A DNA stretch of 64,000 bases from Iningainema tapete BLCC-T55 (GTDB lineage Bacteria; Cyanobacteriota; Cyanobacteriia; Cyanobacteriales; Nostocaceae). The notes below the pieces were generated by a model, which searched no databases, was not told the DNA's origin, and was given only the letters and a program-made list of their open reading frames with translations. A program made the position numbers and the translations under genes. The stretch is from NCBI RefSeq assembly GCF_014698965.1, contig NZ_JACXAE010000118.1:62001-126000 (forward strand), read 5' to 3'. Shown piece by piece: positions 27,204 to 35,265 of this stretch (position 1 is the first letter of the stretch; the number at the start of each line of letters is the position of its first letter).

Positions 27204-27572
27204 ATGCAACATTACTTTTTACACGATGATGATTTACATCCAAATCAACTAACATCGGCTGACATAATGCTACGTCATCAATTAGAGTATTCGCTGGGCA
27301 AATACTTTTATGAAGGTAGCGATCGCACCATCCAAAATCTGTTATCTAATTGTCGGTGGTATGTAAATAGCCATCCCACTGCTTTGACATTAGTAATTGA
27401 ATGTCCCGATCAAATTACTAACTGGCGTGTCTTACAAAAAATCGTGCCAATGGCGTCATTACTATATCAAGTTGTCAGCAGTGCTAAAATTCGTGTTTGT
27501 CCCCCAAATAATCAGGGAATGCCTTTTGAAATGAGGGTAGATGAACTTTCTGTATTCCGAGATATGGCATAA
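27204..27572 (+). CDS. hypothetical protein downstream of the nif region
   Basis: I do not recognise this 122-residue protein. It begins MQHYFLHDDDLHPNQLTSAD, has no membrane segment, and contains two cysteines (NCRWYV and RVCPPNN). The C-terminus FEMRVDELSVFRDMA looks like an alpha/beta fold. TAGGAGAAAATAACCAT before the ATG at 27204 is a good ribosome site, so it is probably expressed. It lies 17 bases after the oxidoreductase remnant and converges with the hydrogenase protease gene. Confidence 0.7.
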   Translation: MQHYFLHDDDLHPNQLTSADIMLRHQLEYSLGKYFYEGSDRTIQNLLSNCRWYVNSHPTALTLVIECPDQITNWRVLQKIVPMASLLYQVVSSAKIRVCPPNNQGMPFEMRVDELSVFRDMA

Positions 27573-27590
27573 TTCAATTTTGGATTAAAT

Positions 27591-28055
27591 CTAAAAGTTC
27601 TGAATAATTGTAGTTATTTCTGTAAAAACTAAATTGGCAGAATCTTCGACAACAGGACTTAACTCTAATCCAAAACCAAGATTTTCTGCTTCAATTAAAT
27701 AAACTATTACTTCTGTGGGAAAGTCATCCTTAAAGATTTTTATCCCAGCAGCTAAAGCATTATCCCAACGAAAATCGTGCAAGTTATAACTAGTTTCTGG
27801 TAAAGATTCTAATTCTTTACCAGGAACTTTAAACACAGCACCAGGTTGAGAACCAGTGGAACTTGCATCAATAATAACTAATTTTTCGCTACCTCTTGCC
27901 TGAAACATCACTTCCATCCCTGCTGTACCACAGTCAAAAACTTGGACATTCGGATGAGGATGTGCGGCAAGATATTTTTGTAGCCGTTGGGCAATTATTA
28001 CACCCACAGCGTCATCATTGCGGTTGAGATTACCACACCCAATAATAGTCAGCAT
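27591..28055 (-). CDS. hupW: hydrogenase maturation protease, HupW type
   Basis: The 154-residue protein is a nickel-hydrogenase large-subunit endopeptidase. MLTIIGCGNLNRNDDAVGV at the start and VFDCGTAGMEV near residue 60 contain the acidic Ni-sensing residues. D16 lies in NRNDD, and a later Asp/His site is in NLHDFRWDNALAAG. In heterocystous cyanobacteria HupW trims HupL of the uptake hydrogenase that recovers hydrogen made by nitrogenase. Its closeness to nif fits. No hydrogenase structural genes lie in this window. HoxW is the alternative, and I favour HupW by context. Confidence 0.85.
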   Translation of the reverse strand: MLTIIGCGNLNRNDDAVGVIIAQRLQKYLAAHPHPNVQVFDCGTAGMEVMFQARGSEKLVIIDASSTGSQPGAVFKVPGKELESLPETSYNLHDFRWDNALAAGIKIFKDDFPTEVIVYLIEAENLGFGLELSPVVEDSANLVFTEITTIIQNF

Positions 28056-28067
28056 GATATTTGATTT

Positions 28068-28622
28068 CTAAGATTTGGAGTATAACCATTGAGCAAATAA
28101 CCGCGTCATTCTGGGCATCACTACATAAGTCATAAGAAAAACAAGTATAATGGTGATGACAAAAGTCCGAAGTATCGGATGTGGCAAATATGTAAAAATT
28201 GGTGTAAACAGGAAATTAACAATTATCAGTAAGGGAAAAATTGCCAACCAAGTTAAAACTGCCATTTTGTAGCGTGGTGGTGGCGTCATAGTTTTCTTCG
28301 CTGGTAAGGTAAACCAAGTTTCTAACCCAGTTAAAATCTGATATTCAGGTTTACCTAATGTCAAACTTTCCAGTTTCTCCATCCACTGTCGTCTTTCATC
28401 CGATTCTTCCCACCGTCGCAAATTACTCATGCGATCAAATTTAAACACAATCCGATATTCTTCACTTGGGTTGGCGGGACGAAAAACATTCACACCCAAA
28501 TGTCCGGGAAATTTCATGGCTACGTCGCAAATTCCCACAATTGCTTGCTCAAATGCTATTTCATAACCTGGTTTTACACGTCGCAATACTGAAACAGTCA
28601 CCGATGGCGTTGGATGAGTCAA
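28068..28622 (-). CDS. antibiotic-biosynthesis-monooxygenase-like domain with C-terminal membrane helices
   Basis: The first 100 residues form an ABM-type dimeric alpha-beta barrel: VSVLRRVKPGYEIAFEQAI, HLGVNVFRPANPSEEYRIVF and RRWEESDERRQWMEKLE. The last 60 residues contain two strong membrane segments (MAVLTWLAIFPLLIIVNFLF and FVITIILVFLMTYVVM). The combined architecture occurs in many bacteria and its function is unknown. It lies 12 bases from the protease gene on the same strand and is divergent from the tetR gene, whose operator lies in between, so it may be a target of that regulator. Confidence 0.85.
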   Translation of the reverse strand: MTHPTPSVTVSVLRRVKPGYEIAFEQAIVGICDVAMKFPGHLGVNVFRPANPSEEYRIVFKFDRMSNLRRWEESDERRQWMEKLESLTLGKPEYQILTGLETWFTLPAKKTMTPPPRYKMAVLTWLAIFPLLIIVNFLFTPIFTYLPHPILRTFVITIILVFLMTYVVMPRMTRLFAQWLYSKS

Positions 28623-28704
28623 TCATAGGTTATCAGTAGTAAAAGAACAGAAAACCTGAATAAGCCTGAAAATCTCATTATATTTCGGTATTCTGATGCT
28701 TTTG

Positions 28705-28724
28705 TTGACTATACGTTCAGTCAT
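28705..28724. promoter_or_regulatory. candidate TetR-family operator
   Basis: TTGACTATACGTTCAGTCAT is a partial palindrome with outer arms TTGACT/AGTCAT. It closely resembles operators of many TetR regulators of the form TGACTGAACGTTCAGTCA. It lies 17 bases before the tetR start and 82 bases before the divergent ABM-domain gene. Autoregulation and control of the divergent gene are likely. Confidence 0.6.
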
Positions 28725-28741
28725 ACATTAAACTAGCCGTA

Positions 28742-29356
28742 ATGGCGACAACAAATAAAATAATGCCACGCACCCCAGCCGAAAATGATCGCATCCGCCG
28801 CGCCACCACAGAACAAATTCTCAAAACGGCATTGAGTTTGTTCTGCTCCAAGGGATATTACTCAACCTCAATTGAGGAGGTTGCCAAGCTTGCGCAGATC
28901 TCGAAAGGATTACTATATCATTACTTCAAGGGCAAAGAGGATTTGCTTGCCGCGCTGGTTGATGTCCGCATCAATGATGTTTTGATAGTGATGAATACAG
29001 CCACAACAAAACCAACGCCTGCTGAGCAAATCCAGCATATTGCATCCGGAGCGCTAGAGGATGTGCGCCGTCAGCCAGAAGTATTTAGATTTTACCTCAA
29101 CTTGTTTACCCAACCGAAGTTCGATCCAATTGTGGCGAAATATAGTCAGAAGTTGATGGATGAACAAGCTAGACAGTTTGAAGTGCAGACTCAGATGTTT
29201 ATCGAGCTTGGTGTCGAAAATCCACGGCAGCGCTCGCTCTACTTTTCCTCCACCCTCCAAGGCATCATGCTGATGTTTTCCACTTATCCAGAAAGCTTTC
29301 CGCTGGATGAGGTTAAAGCTCAAGTGATTGCGGAATTTTCTTATACTACAATGTAG
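28742..29356 (+). CDS. TetR family transcriptional regulator
   Basis: The 204-residue regulator has the N-terminal TetR helix-turn-helix: TEQILKTALSLFCSKGYYSTSIEEVAKLAQ, then ISKGLLYHYFKGKEDLL (about residues 22-69). The C-terminal ligand domain is not assigned. A good operator lies 17 bases upstream, and a second perfect palindrome overlaps its stop codon. The next gene, an APH-fold kinase, starts 33 bases later and may be cotranscribed. Confidence 0.92.
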   Translation: MATTNKIMPRTPAENDRIRRATTEQILKTALSLFCSKGYYSTSIEEVAKLAQISKGLLYHYFKGKEDLLAALVDVRINDVLIVMNTATTKPTPAEQIQHIASGALEDVRRQPEVFRFYLNLFTQPKFDPIVAKYSQKLMDEQARQFEVQTQMFIELGVENPRQRSLYFSSTLQGIMLMFSTYPESFPLDEVKAQVIAEFSYTTM

Positions 29357-29361
29357 TATAA
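29341..29361. promoter_or_regulatory. 21-bp perfect palindrome at the tetR stop
   Basis: TTATACTACA (29341-29350) and TGTAGTATAA (29352-29361) are exact complements around a single A. The TAG stop of tetR is part of it. It lies 28 bases before the next ATG. It may be an operator for the downstream kinase gene or a small hairpin; its arms do not match the operator upstream of tetR. Confidence 0.4.
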
Positions 29362-29388
29362 AGAAGCCAGTGATTTTGTTTGTTTTCC

Positions 29389-30306
29389 ATGTATCAAAAT
29401 TCTACAGACCAAATTCCCATCATGTCAATCAAAGAACTAGATCGTTCTGCGCTCACGAACCGTGCAGTCGCAGCATCAATGGCTGTCGCTTCTGCCCACG
29501 GCATTAGTGTTGACGACCCCCATGTGCTGAATAATACTTATTCTCTGCGAGTCCACTTGCGCCCTGCACCAATAGTCGCCCGGATCAGTACTTTCACTCC
29601 TATATTGCGATCGCCAATTGAGTCTTGGTTGGCGCGTGAAATCTCTGTCACCGAATTTCTGGCAGCACAAGGCGCTCCTGTAGTTGCACCCAGCGACATT
29701 TTACCACCCAATCCACATCATTACGATGGTCTAGTCATGACCTTTTGGCGCTACGTTCAACCCATATCTGATGCTTTGCCAGAATCGGCAATTGTGGGAC
29801 GAATGCAAGCCGAGTTGCACGCTGTTCTCCAAGATTTCCCAGGGGACTTACCACTTTTAGCACCACCTCTGAATGATATTCCACGAGGGCTAGAGCGGAT
29901 TGAACGGATTGGCAACATCCTGACTGCAAGCGAACTCACACTACTGCACGAAACTTACGCTCGACTGCTGCCTCAATTAAGTAATCCAGTCGATTCTTTA
30001 CAACCTCTACATGGAGATGCCCATGCTGCCAATTTAATTCCAACTGCCAAAGGACTGCTGTGGAATGATTTTGAAGACACTTGTATGGGTTCTATTGCCT
30101 GGGATTTGATTAATCTTGACGACGAGGGGAGAGCAGCTTATCCGAACGCTCCTGAACCCGCGATGCTAAAATTATACTCCCTAGCGCGACAGCTACACGC
30201 GATCATATGGGTATACGCTCATCTACCAGAGTTTCCTGAGTGGATTGAACCAGGCAGAACCTTACTTGATGATTTGGCAGCCGCTACCAAGGGTGATCGC
30301 TCTTGA
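29389..30306 (+). CDS. aminoglycoside phosphotransferase-fold kinase
   Basis: The 305-residue protein (ATG at 29389; a second ATG at 29422 is possible) has the APH fold. LQPLHGDAHAANLI is the catalytic loop with D and N, and LWNDFEDTCMGSIAWDL carries the metal-binding Asp. No known resistance family is evident, and the substrate may be a metabolite. It follows tetR and may form a small regulated unit with it. Confidence 0.85.
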   Translation: MYQNSTDQIPIMSIKELDRSALTNRAVAASMAVASAHGISVDDPHVLNNTYSLRVHLRPAPIVARISTFTPILRSPIESWLAREISVTEFLAAQGAPVVAPSDILPPNPHHYDGLVMTFWRYVQPISDALPESAIVGRMQAELHAVLQDFPGDLPLLAPPLNDIPRGLERIERIGNILTASELTLLHETYARLLPQLSNPVDSLQPLHGDAHAANLIPTAKGLLWNDFEDTCMGSIAWDLINLDDEGRAAYPNAPEPAMLKLYSLARQLHAIIWVYAHLPEFPEWIEPGRTLLDDLAAATKGDRS

Positions 30307-30346
30307 AAATGGGGAATGCTCATGAGCTTATGCGTTAATTGTATCT

Positions 30347-31606
30347 CTATATAATAGGTTGGACTTCGTGCAACCGACGCTCCAGGAAGCGGCGTTCACT
30401 GTCATTGGTGACTAGCGCCAACGCACGGGCGTAAGCTTGAGCAGCGGCAACGGATGCTCCAACGCGCCGCAGCAGATCGGCACGAGCGGCGTGGAACAGG
30501 TGATAGCCATCGAGTTCGGTGGCGAGTCTATCCATGAGTGCAAGCGCCGCCTGAGGACTTTCTGCCATCGCGATCGCCACTACCCGATTTAGTGATATGA
30601 TCGGCGAAGGCTCCAGGCGTTCCAGCAAATCATAGAGCCGAACGATCTGCGCCCAGTCCGTTTCTTCTGCCCGCGCTGCCTGACAATGGAGTGCGGCAAT
30701 AGCGGCTTGCAGTGCAAACGAACTTGTCTTGCCTCGCAGTGCCTCCTCAACAAGCGGCAGCGCCTCGGCAATTTGCTGCTGATTCCAACGACTACGATCC
30801 TGATCTTCAAGCAGAACCAAATCGCCAGTTTCATCTAAACGAGCATCACGCCGCGAGTCGTGTAGCAACATCAGCGCCACCAGCGCTATTACTTCCCCAG
30901 GCGGTTGCGGTGCCATCAACATCATGACAAGGCGACCGAGCCGGATCGCTTCAGTACAAAGATCGGCTCTGATCATAGTCTCACCACGGGTTGCAGCATA
31001 GCCTTCGTTGAAGATGAGATAGATTACGGACAGCACCGCCGTCACCCGCGCAGGCAGGTCGGTCGTGTCGGGTACTGTGTAGGGAATACCCGCATGGAGG
31101 ATCTTACGCTTGGCACGCACGAGTCGTTGTGCCATCGTCTCTGTGGATATGAGAAACGCACGGGCAATTTCATCTGTTTCCAGTCCACCTAGCATCCGCA
31201 GTGTCAAAGCAACCTGAGCCTCGATCGCCAGTGCTGGGTGACAGCAGGTAAATATCAGTCTGAGTCGCTCGTCGGGAATTTCATCGGTGTCGTAGGTTGG
31301 CTCAACGCTTGCCGGAATTAAGCCGGATACTGCGTACCATTCCAGTTTTTCCGTCAGCCGCGTCCGGCGGCGGAGGCGATCAATGGCTTTGTATCGGGCT
31401 GTTTTGATGATCCACGCACGAGGGAGATCGGGAACTCCCGTAGACTGCCACTGATTCACGGCGATGGTAAAAGCCTCTTGCGCCGCCTCTTCAGCTACAT
31501 CGAAATCTCCAACCAGCCGGATCAGTGTGGCAACAATCCGTCCCCACTCAGCGCGATAAACAGAATCGATTGCTTGGCTTACATCTGATTTTACATTTGG
31601 AACCAT
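30347..31606 (-). CDS. ECF42-type RNA polymerase sigma factor with long C-terminal extension
   Basis: The 419-residue protein has sigma region 2 (WGRIVATLIRLVGDFDVAEE and AAQEAFTIAVNQW) and region 4 (LTLRMLGGLETDEIARAFLI and STETMAQRLVRAKRKI). A C-terminal extension of about 220 residues follows, with TPR-like content (QAAIAALHCQAARAEETDWAQI, ISLNRVVAIAMAE). This architecture and the neighbouring DGPF-domain gene define the ECF42 group. In that group no anti-sigma factor is used, and the extension itself controls activity. The gene is divergent from its probable target operon at 31792-33681, whose promoter carries two ECF42-like sites. Confidence 0.93.
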   Translation of the reverse strand: MVPNVKSDVSQAIDSVYRAEWGRIVATLIRLVGDFDVAEEAAQEAFTIAVNQWQSTGVPDLPRAWIIKTARYKAIDRLRRRTRLTEKLEWYAVSGLIPASVEPTYDTDEIPDERLRLIFTCCHPALAIEAQVALTLRMLGGLETDEIARAFLISTETMAQRLVRAKRKILHAGIPYTVPDTTDLPARVTAVLSVIYLIFNEGYAATRGETMIRADLCTEAIRLGRLVMMLMAPQPPGEVIALVALMLLHDSRRDARLDETGDLVLLEDQDRSRWNQQQIAEALPLVEEALRGKTSSFALQAAIAALHCQAARAEETDWAQIVRLYDLLERLEPSPIISLNRVVAIAMAESPQAALALMDRLATELDGYHLFHAARADLLRRVGASVAAAQAYARALALVTNDSERRFLERRLHEVQPII

Positions 31607-31635
31607 AGCTGAAGATCAAAAATTTTTAGCAAGGT

Positions 31636-31662
31636 TGTCGATTTGAGCAATTGCCGTTCGAC
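31636..31662 (+). promoter_or_regulatory. ECF42-type promoter, copy 1
   Basis: TGTCGA (31636-31641), a 17-base spacer and CGAC (31659-31662) match the ECF42 promoter pattern as I recall it (TGTCGA at -35, CGA/TC at -10). It reads toward yciI. A transcript from here would run through the second promoter copy. Confidence 0.75.
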
Positions 31663-31732
31663 TTAACTTACAAAGGGAAAAATGGAGGCAAACTACAATC
31701 GTACCTAAATGATAAAAAATTTTTAGCAAGGT

Positions 31733-31759
31733 TGTCGATTTGAGCAATTGCCGTTCGAC
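31733..31759 (+). promoter_or_regulatory. ECF42-type promoter, copy 2
   Basis: TGTCGA (31733-31738), the same 17-base spacer and CGAC (31756-31759) repeat copy 1. The yciI start lies 32 bases past the -10 element, a normal leader length, so this is the likely main promoter. Confidence 0.78.
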
Positions 31760-31791
31760 TTACTTACAAAGGGAAAAATGGAGGCAACTGA

Positions 31792-32145
31792 ATGAAATAC
31801 GTACTGCTGATATACCTGGAGGAAAACGCCCTCTCGCAATCTGAGCGAGAGCATTGCTATGTAGAATCCGCGCAACTCGCGCAGCAACTCAACTCGAAAG
31901 GGCAATATCTGGCGACTGCTCCTCTCCACTCTGTCGCGACTGCAACTAGTGTTCGGGTGCGCGATGGTAAGCCGCTTGTGACTGATGGACCTTTTGCTGA
32001 AACACGTGAACAATTGGGCGGGTTCTTCCTCATCAATGCGAAGGATTTGGACGAAGCGATCGCGATCGCGGCGAAGATTCCAGGTGCACAAGTCGGCACA
32101 GTTGAGATCCGCCCTGTGATTGAAGTTGCAGGCTTGCCACATTAA
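31792..32145 (+). CDS. YciI-like (DGPF-domain) protein
   Basis: The 117-residue protein belongs to the YCII/DGPF family: MKYVLLIYLEENALSQSE at the start, and VTDGPFAETREQLGGFFLI with the DGPF signature. DGPF proteins are the hallmark partners of ECF42 sigma factors, and their biochemistry is unresolved. It is the first gene of a four-gene plus-strand series with gaps of 49, 29 and 12 bases. GGAGG stands nine bases before its ATG. Confidence 0.93.
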   Translation: MKYVLLIYLEENALSQSEREHCYVESAQLAQQLNSKGQYLATAPLHSVATATSVRVRDGKPLVTDGPFAETREQLGGFFLINAKDLDEAIAIAAKIPGAQVGTVEIRPVIEVAGLPH

Positions 32146-32194
32146 CTTCTACGCTCAACTTTAACCAAACTACAAACCTACAGGAGATATAACA

Positions 32195-32632
32195 ATGACA
32201 ACCGCAATCACATCCAAAGAAACTCAGATTCGCCAACTAATCGCCGATCAACAACGTGCTATTTGTGCTAAAGATGTTGACCAAATTATGTCCCGATATG
32301 CTAACGAGATGATCGTTTTCGATGTCAAACCCCCGTTTCAAACTAAGGGTAAAGAGGCTTGGCGTCAAGTGTGGTCCGAGTGTTTACCCTACTTCCCAGA
32401 CTCCTTTGAAATGGAAACACGAGACTTGACTATTACCGTGAATGATAACTTGGCAGTTGCTCACTGGCTGTTTCGATTCATAGGGAAGGAAGATCATCCA
32501 GCAATGCAGACGTGGATGCGGGTTACAGCTGTCTGCCAAAACAATCAGGGCAACTGGCAAATTCTACACGAACACCTCTCGGTTCCCTTTGAGCCAGAAA
32601 CGTCTCAAGCCGCTTTCACGCTTAACCCGTAG
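32195..32632 (+). CDS. SnoaL-like (NTF2-fold) protein
   Basis: The 145-residue NTF2-fold protein has the pattern ETQIRQLIADQQRAICAKDV, QIMSRYANEMIVFDVKPPFQ and WRQVWSECLPYFPDSFEMET. A close paralogue is at 34819-35265 (compare HEHVSVPVDVETNKALFDLKP with HEHLSVPFEPETSQAAFTLNP). ACAGGAGATATAACA precedes the ATG. It is the second gene of the ECF42-linked operon. The ligand or substrate is unknown. Confidence 0.9.
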   Translation: MTTAITSKETQIRQLIADQQRAICAKDVDQIMSRYANEMIVFDVKPPFQTKGKEAWRQVWSECLPYFPDSFEMETRDLTITVNDNLAVAHWLFRFIGKEDHPAMQTWMRVTAVCQNNQGNWQILHEHLSVPFEPETSQAAFTLNP

Positions 32633-32661
32633 TCCAATTCCACAAAGCACCCAAGGAGTAG

Positions 32662-33075
32662 ATGATGAAAATTAATCCCTATCTCATGTTTAACGGCAAC
32701 TGTGAAGCAGCGTTCAAGTTCTATGAGCAATGTCTTGGTGGTAAAATTGTGGCGATGCTCACTCATGGAGATGCGCCCTCGGCAGAACATGTGTCCCCTG
32801 AATGGCATGACAAAATTATGCATGTTTGTCTCGATTTGGGCGATCGCCTATTGATGGGATCTGATAGCCCGCCTGGGTATTTTGTAACACCCCAAGGCTT
32901 CTACGTGCAAATTAGCATTGACGAGCCTGCAGAAGCAGAACGTGTCTTTCATGCTCTAGCAGAAAACGGGCATGTCAAGATGCCGTTTGAGCAAACCTTT
33001 TGGGCATTTCGGTTCGGCATGTTAGTTGATCAATTTGGCACACCTTGGATGCTTAACTGCGAAAAGGCAGCTTGA
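32662..33075 (+). CDS. VOC family PhnB-like protein
   Basis: The 137-residue protein is a vicinal-oxygen-chelate fold member of the PhnB/DUF1428-like group: MMKINPYLMFNGNCEAAFKF, YEQCLGGKIVAMLTHGDAPS and WAFRFGMLVDQFGTPWMLNC. AAGGAGTAG precedes tandem ATG codons at 32662 and 32665. It is the third gene of the ECF42-linked operon. The exact reaction is not known; relatives are annotated as glyoxalase-like. Confidence 0.92.
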   Translation: MMKINPYLMFNGNCEAAFKFYEQCLGGKIVAMLTHGDAPSAEHVSPEWHDKIMHVCLDLGDRLLMGSDSPPGYFVTPQGFYVQISIDEPAEAERVFHALAENGHVKMPFEQTFWAFRFGMLVDQFGTPWMLNCEKAA

Positions 33076-33087
33076 TCAGACAATTTC

Positions 33088-33681
33088 ATGACAAAAGAAA
33101 ACACGACAATGAGAAAATTAAAACTTCAAGTACAAATGACCGTTGATGGATACATTGCGGGACCAAACGGCGAAATGGACTTTATGGTGTGGAATTGGGA
33201 CGATGAATTAAAACAATATATCGAAGATATCACTGAACCTGTTGACTGCATTATCCTGGGACGAAAACTTGCCGAAGGGTTCATTCCTCACTGGGCTACC
33301 GTGGCTGCAAATCCGGATGACCTGGAGTTTACAACTGGTAAGAAATTTACGGACACACACAAAGTTGTTTTTACCAAAACGCTTGACAATTCAGAATGGG
33401 ACAATACCATTTTAGCAAAAGGCAATCTGGTTGACGAAATCACTAAACTAAAAGAACTTGACGGTAAAGACATCATCACTTATGGCGGCGCGACCTTTGT
33501 ATCGTCTCTCATCAAACTTGGACTGATTGACGAGTTTCATTTATTCATTAATCCAACTGCAATTAGTAACGGAATGACAATTTTCCAAGAACTTGACAGC
33601 AAACAAAATCTGACATTAGTAAAATCAACATCATTTGACTGCGGGATTGTTGTTCTTAATTATGAGCCGAAACGCGACTAA
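33088..33681 (+). CDS. dihydrofolate-reductase-like (RibD C-terminal) protein
   Basis: The 197-residue protein has the RibD C-terminal/DHFR-like fold: LQVQMTVDGYIAGPNGEMDF, CIILGRKLAEGFIPHW and KDIITYGGATFVSSLIKLGL with IDEFHLFINP. This family is often called dihydrofolate reductase family but its substrate is unknown. The start may be 33088 or the ATG at 33109 (MRKLKLQVQM). It closes the ECF42-linked operon, 12 bases after the VOC gene. Confidence 0.9.
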   Translation: MTKENTTMRKLKLQVQMTVDGYIAGPNGEMDFMVWNWDDELKQYIEDITEPVDCIILGRKLAEGFIPHWATVAANPDDLEFTTGKKFTDTHKVVFTKTLDNSEWDNTILAKGNLVDEITKLKELDGKDIITYGGATFVSSLIKLGLIDEFHLFINPTAISNGMTIFQELDSKQNLTLVKSTSFDCGIVVLNYEPKRD

Positions 33682-33896
33682 ATATGCGAAAAGCAGAATT
33701 TGTCCCTTTGCATGTCGCTATCCACAGGTGCAATTTGTTGAAATGTTTCAATTAAGACATTGCTGAATTAAGAGATGATTCTTGTGGGGTAGGCATCCTG
33801 CCTGCCTCCACTTGTGATTGAAGGGTAAATTTTATTAATTTTGCTGTTTTTCAAAACAAATATAGCAATCCTATTTGAGTTACAAACGCAAGTATC

Positions 33897-33930
33897 AGAA
33901 ACCCGGTTTCTTAAAAGTTACCGGGTTTCT
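33897..33930. repeat. AGAAACCCGGT hairpin repeat
   Basis: AGAAACCCGGT (33897-33907) pairs perfectly with ACCGGGTTTCT (33920-33930). This is a frequent Nostocales intergenic repeat. The rest of the 33682-34122 gap holds no gene that I can support. Confidence 0.75.
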
Positions 33931-34122
33931 CGGTGTTCGTGAATTATTTAGGACTGCTATATCTTACGTGAATTTACACAAGTTTTATCAAAAATTTATC
34001 TTAGCTCCATTCTTAATATAGGATGATTTGAATATCAACTACATTGCATACGTCAGTATCTTTTTGATTGGAAAAGTACGAATAGCAGTGTAGTAACTTT
34101 GTTAAAACTTATAATAACCAAA

Positions 34123-34737
34123 ATGATTTTTAATTCAATTAAAAATTGTCAGAGTACTGTGATTGGAGTAGCACTCCTAATTGTTACAACAGTCGCATCA
34201 CCAGTTCAAGCAATCACATTCGTTACTGATAGGACTGCATTATCAAGTAACGACCAAGTTGATTGGTCTAGTTTGGGTAAAGTGTTCAATCCTTTTTCTC
34301 CTAACTTAGCTGCTTTTTTACCTAACTCATTTTCAGCACAATCTTCTCTTGGTTTGTCCGTAAATGTAAATATTCCACAAATACAGTCACCTGAAATTAC
34401 TCCGCCATTTGTCTTTCAAACCTCGTTTCCACCTAATGGCATTCCGACCAACTTTTCTAATAACGATTTTCTCCTGTTTACAGGATTTGCACCAGGTCCT
34501 GATCCAGCGATCGGCAACCCAGGACCTATAACCATTACTTTTGCTCAGCCTGTTTTAGGTGCTGGTACTCAAATAGCTGTGGACGATACTCCACAGTTCA
34601 CAGCATTTATTTCAGCATTTGATAACGCCAATAATCTCTTAGGGACATTTTCCACTCCTGGAACTTCCTCACTAGCGTTGGATAATTCAGCCGTCTTCCT
34701 TGGCGTACTTAATGATACCCCTAACATCTCAGAGTAA
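34123..34737 (+). CDS. secreted protein, probably truncated
   Basis: The protein is 204 residues from the ATG at 34123. A signal peptide (CQSTVIGVALLIVTTVASPVQA) is followed by a beta-rich, Pro/Asn-rich domain with GPITITFAQPVLGAGTQIAV, DDTPQFTAFIS and ISAFDNANNLLGTFSTPG. This resembles the body of cyanobacterial PEP-CTERM exoproteins. It stops abruptly after NDTPNISE, just before an HIP1-rich segment, with no PEP-CTERM tail, so the C-terminus is probably lost. The start codon lacks a clear ribosome site. Confidence 0.6.
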   Translation: MIFNSIKNCQSTVIGVALLIVTTVASPVQAITFVTDRTALSSNDQVDWSSLGKVFNPFSPNLAAFLPNSFSAQSSLGLSVNVNIPQIQSPEITPPFVFQTSFPPNGIPTNFSNNDFLLFTGFAPGPDPAIGNPGPITITFAQPVLGAGTQIAVDDTPQFTAFISAFDNANNLLGTFSTPGTSSLALDNSAVFLGVLNDTPNISE

Positions 34738-34818
34738 GGCGATCGCGATTCGGTGCATTATATTCGCGACTGCAACGGGCGATCGCTCATCCCACAAATT
34801 CTGACCACATCTAAAGTG

Positions 34819-35265
34819 CTAAGGCTTGAGGTCAAACAAAGCTTTGTTAGTTTCTACATCGACAGGCACTGAAACATGCTCGTGGACTACCATCCACTTG
34901 CCGTCAATCTTACGGTAGCAAACGGTCGCACGCATCCAGTTATCGATTTCCTCGCCATTTGTCGTCGTTCCACTCATCCGGTTGAGGCTGTGGCTGAAAG
35001 CAACGTCCGAACCAATAGTAACACTCAAGTCACGAATCTCGAAGCCAATCGAACCTTGGAAATAGGGGAAACACCCTTCCCAGAGTTTTCTATACGCGGA
35101 AGCTCCTTTATGTTCCAGTGGAGGCAGGATGTCGAACAACAAGCTATCTGGAGCGTAGTGCGACATTAACCCATCAATATCCTTGGCGCGTACTGCCTTT
35201 ACCCAATCATCTACTAATTGCCGGATTTGTGCTTCATCAGTCGTTTTGTGATTTTCAGTTACCAT
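34819..35265 (-). CDS. SnoaL-like (NTF2-fold) protein, paralogue of 32195
   Basis: The 148-residue NTF2-fold protein parallels the one at 32195-32632 along its length: EAQIRQLVDDWVKAVRAKDID, YRKLWEGCFPYFQGSIGFEIR and VVHEHVSVPVDVET. ACAGGAGGAAATT stands before the ATG. It lies alone on the minus strand. No TGTCGA-type promoter is seen in the 35266-35600 region, which holds no other supported feature. Confidence 0.9.
   Translation of the reverse strand: MVTENHKTTDEAQIRQLVDDWVKAVRAKDIDGLMSHYAPDSLLFDILPPLEHKGASAYRKLWEGCFPYFQGSIGFEIRDLSVTIGSDVAFSHSLNRMSGTTTNGEEIDNWMRATVCYRKIDGKWMVVHEHVSVPVDVETNKALFDLKP

Larger units (their letters stand above)
31618..31789 (+). repeat. tandem duplication of the yciI promoter region
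   Basis: About 75 bases (31618-31694) recur almost exactly at 31715-31789, offset by 97 bases. The copies differ by two single-base gaps (CTTAACTTAC against CTTACTTAC, and GGCAAACT against GGCAACT). Each contains a full TGTCGA-N17-CGAC promoter and the same GGGAAAAATGGAGG leader with a ribosome site. Only the second copy is followed by the open gene. Confidence 0.95.
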
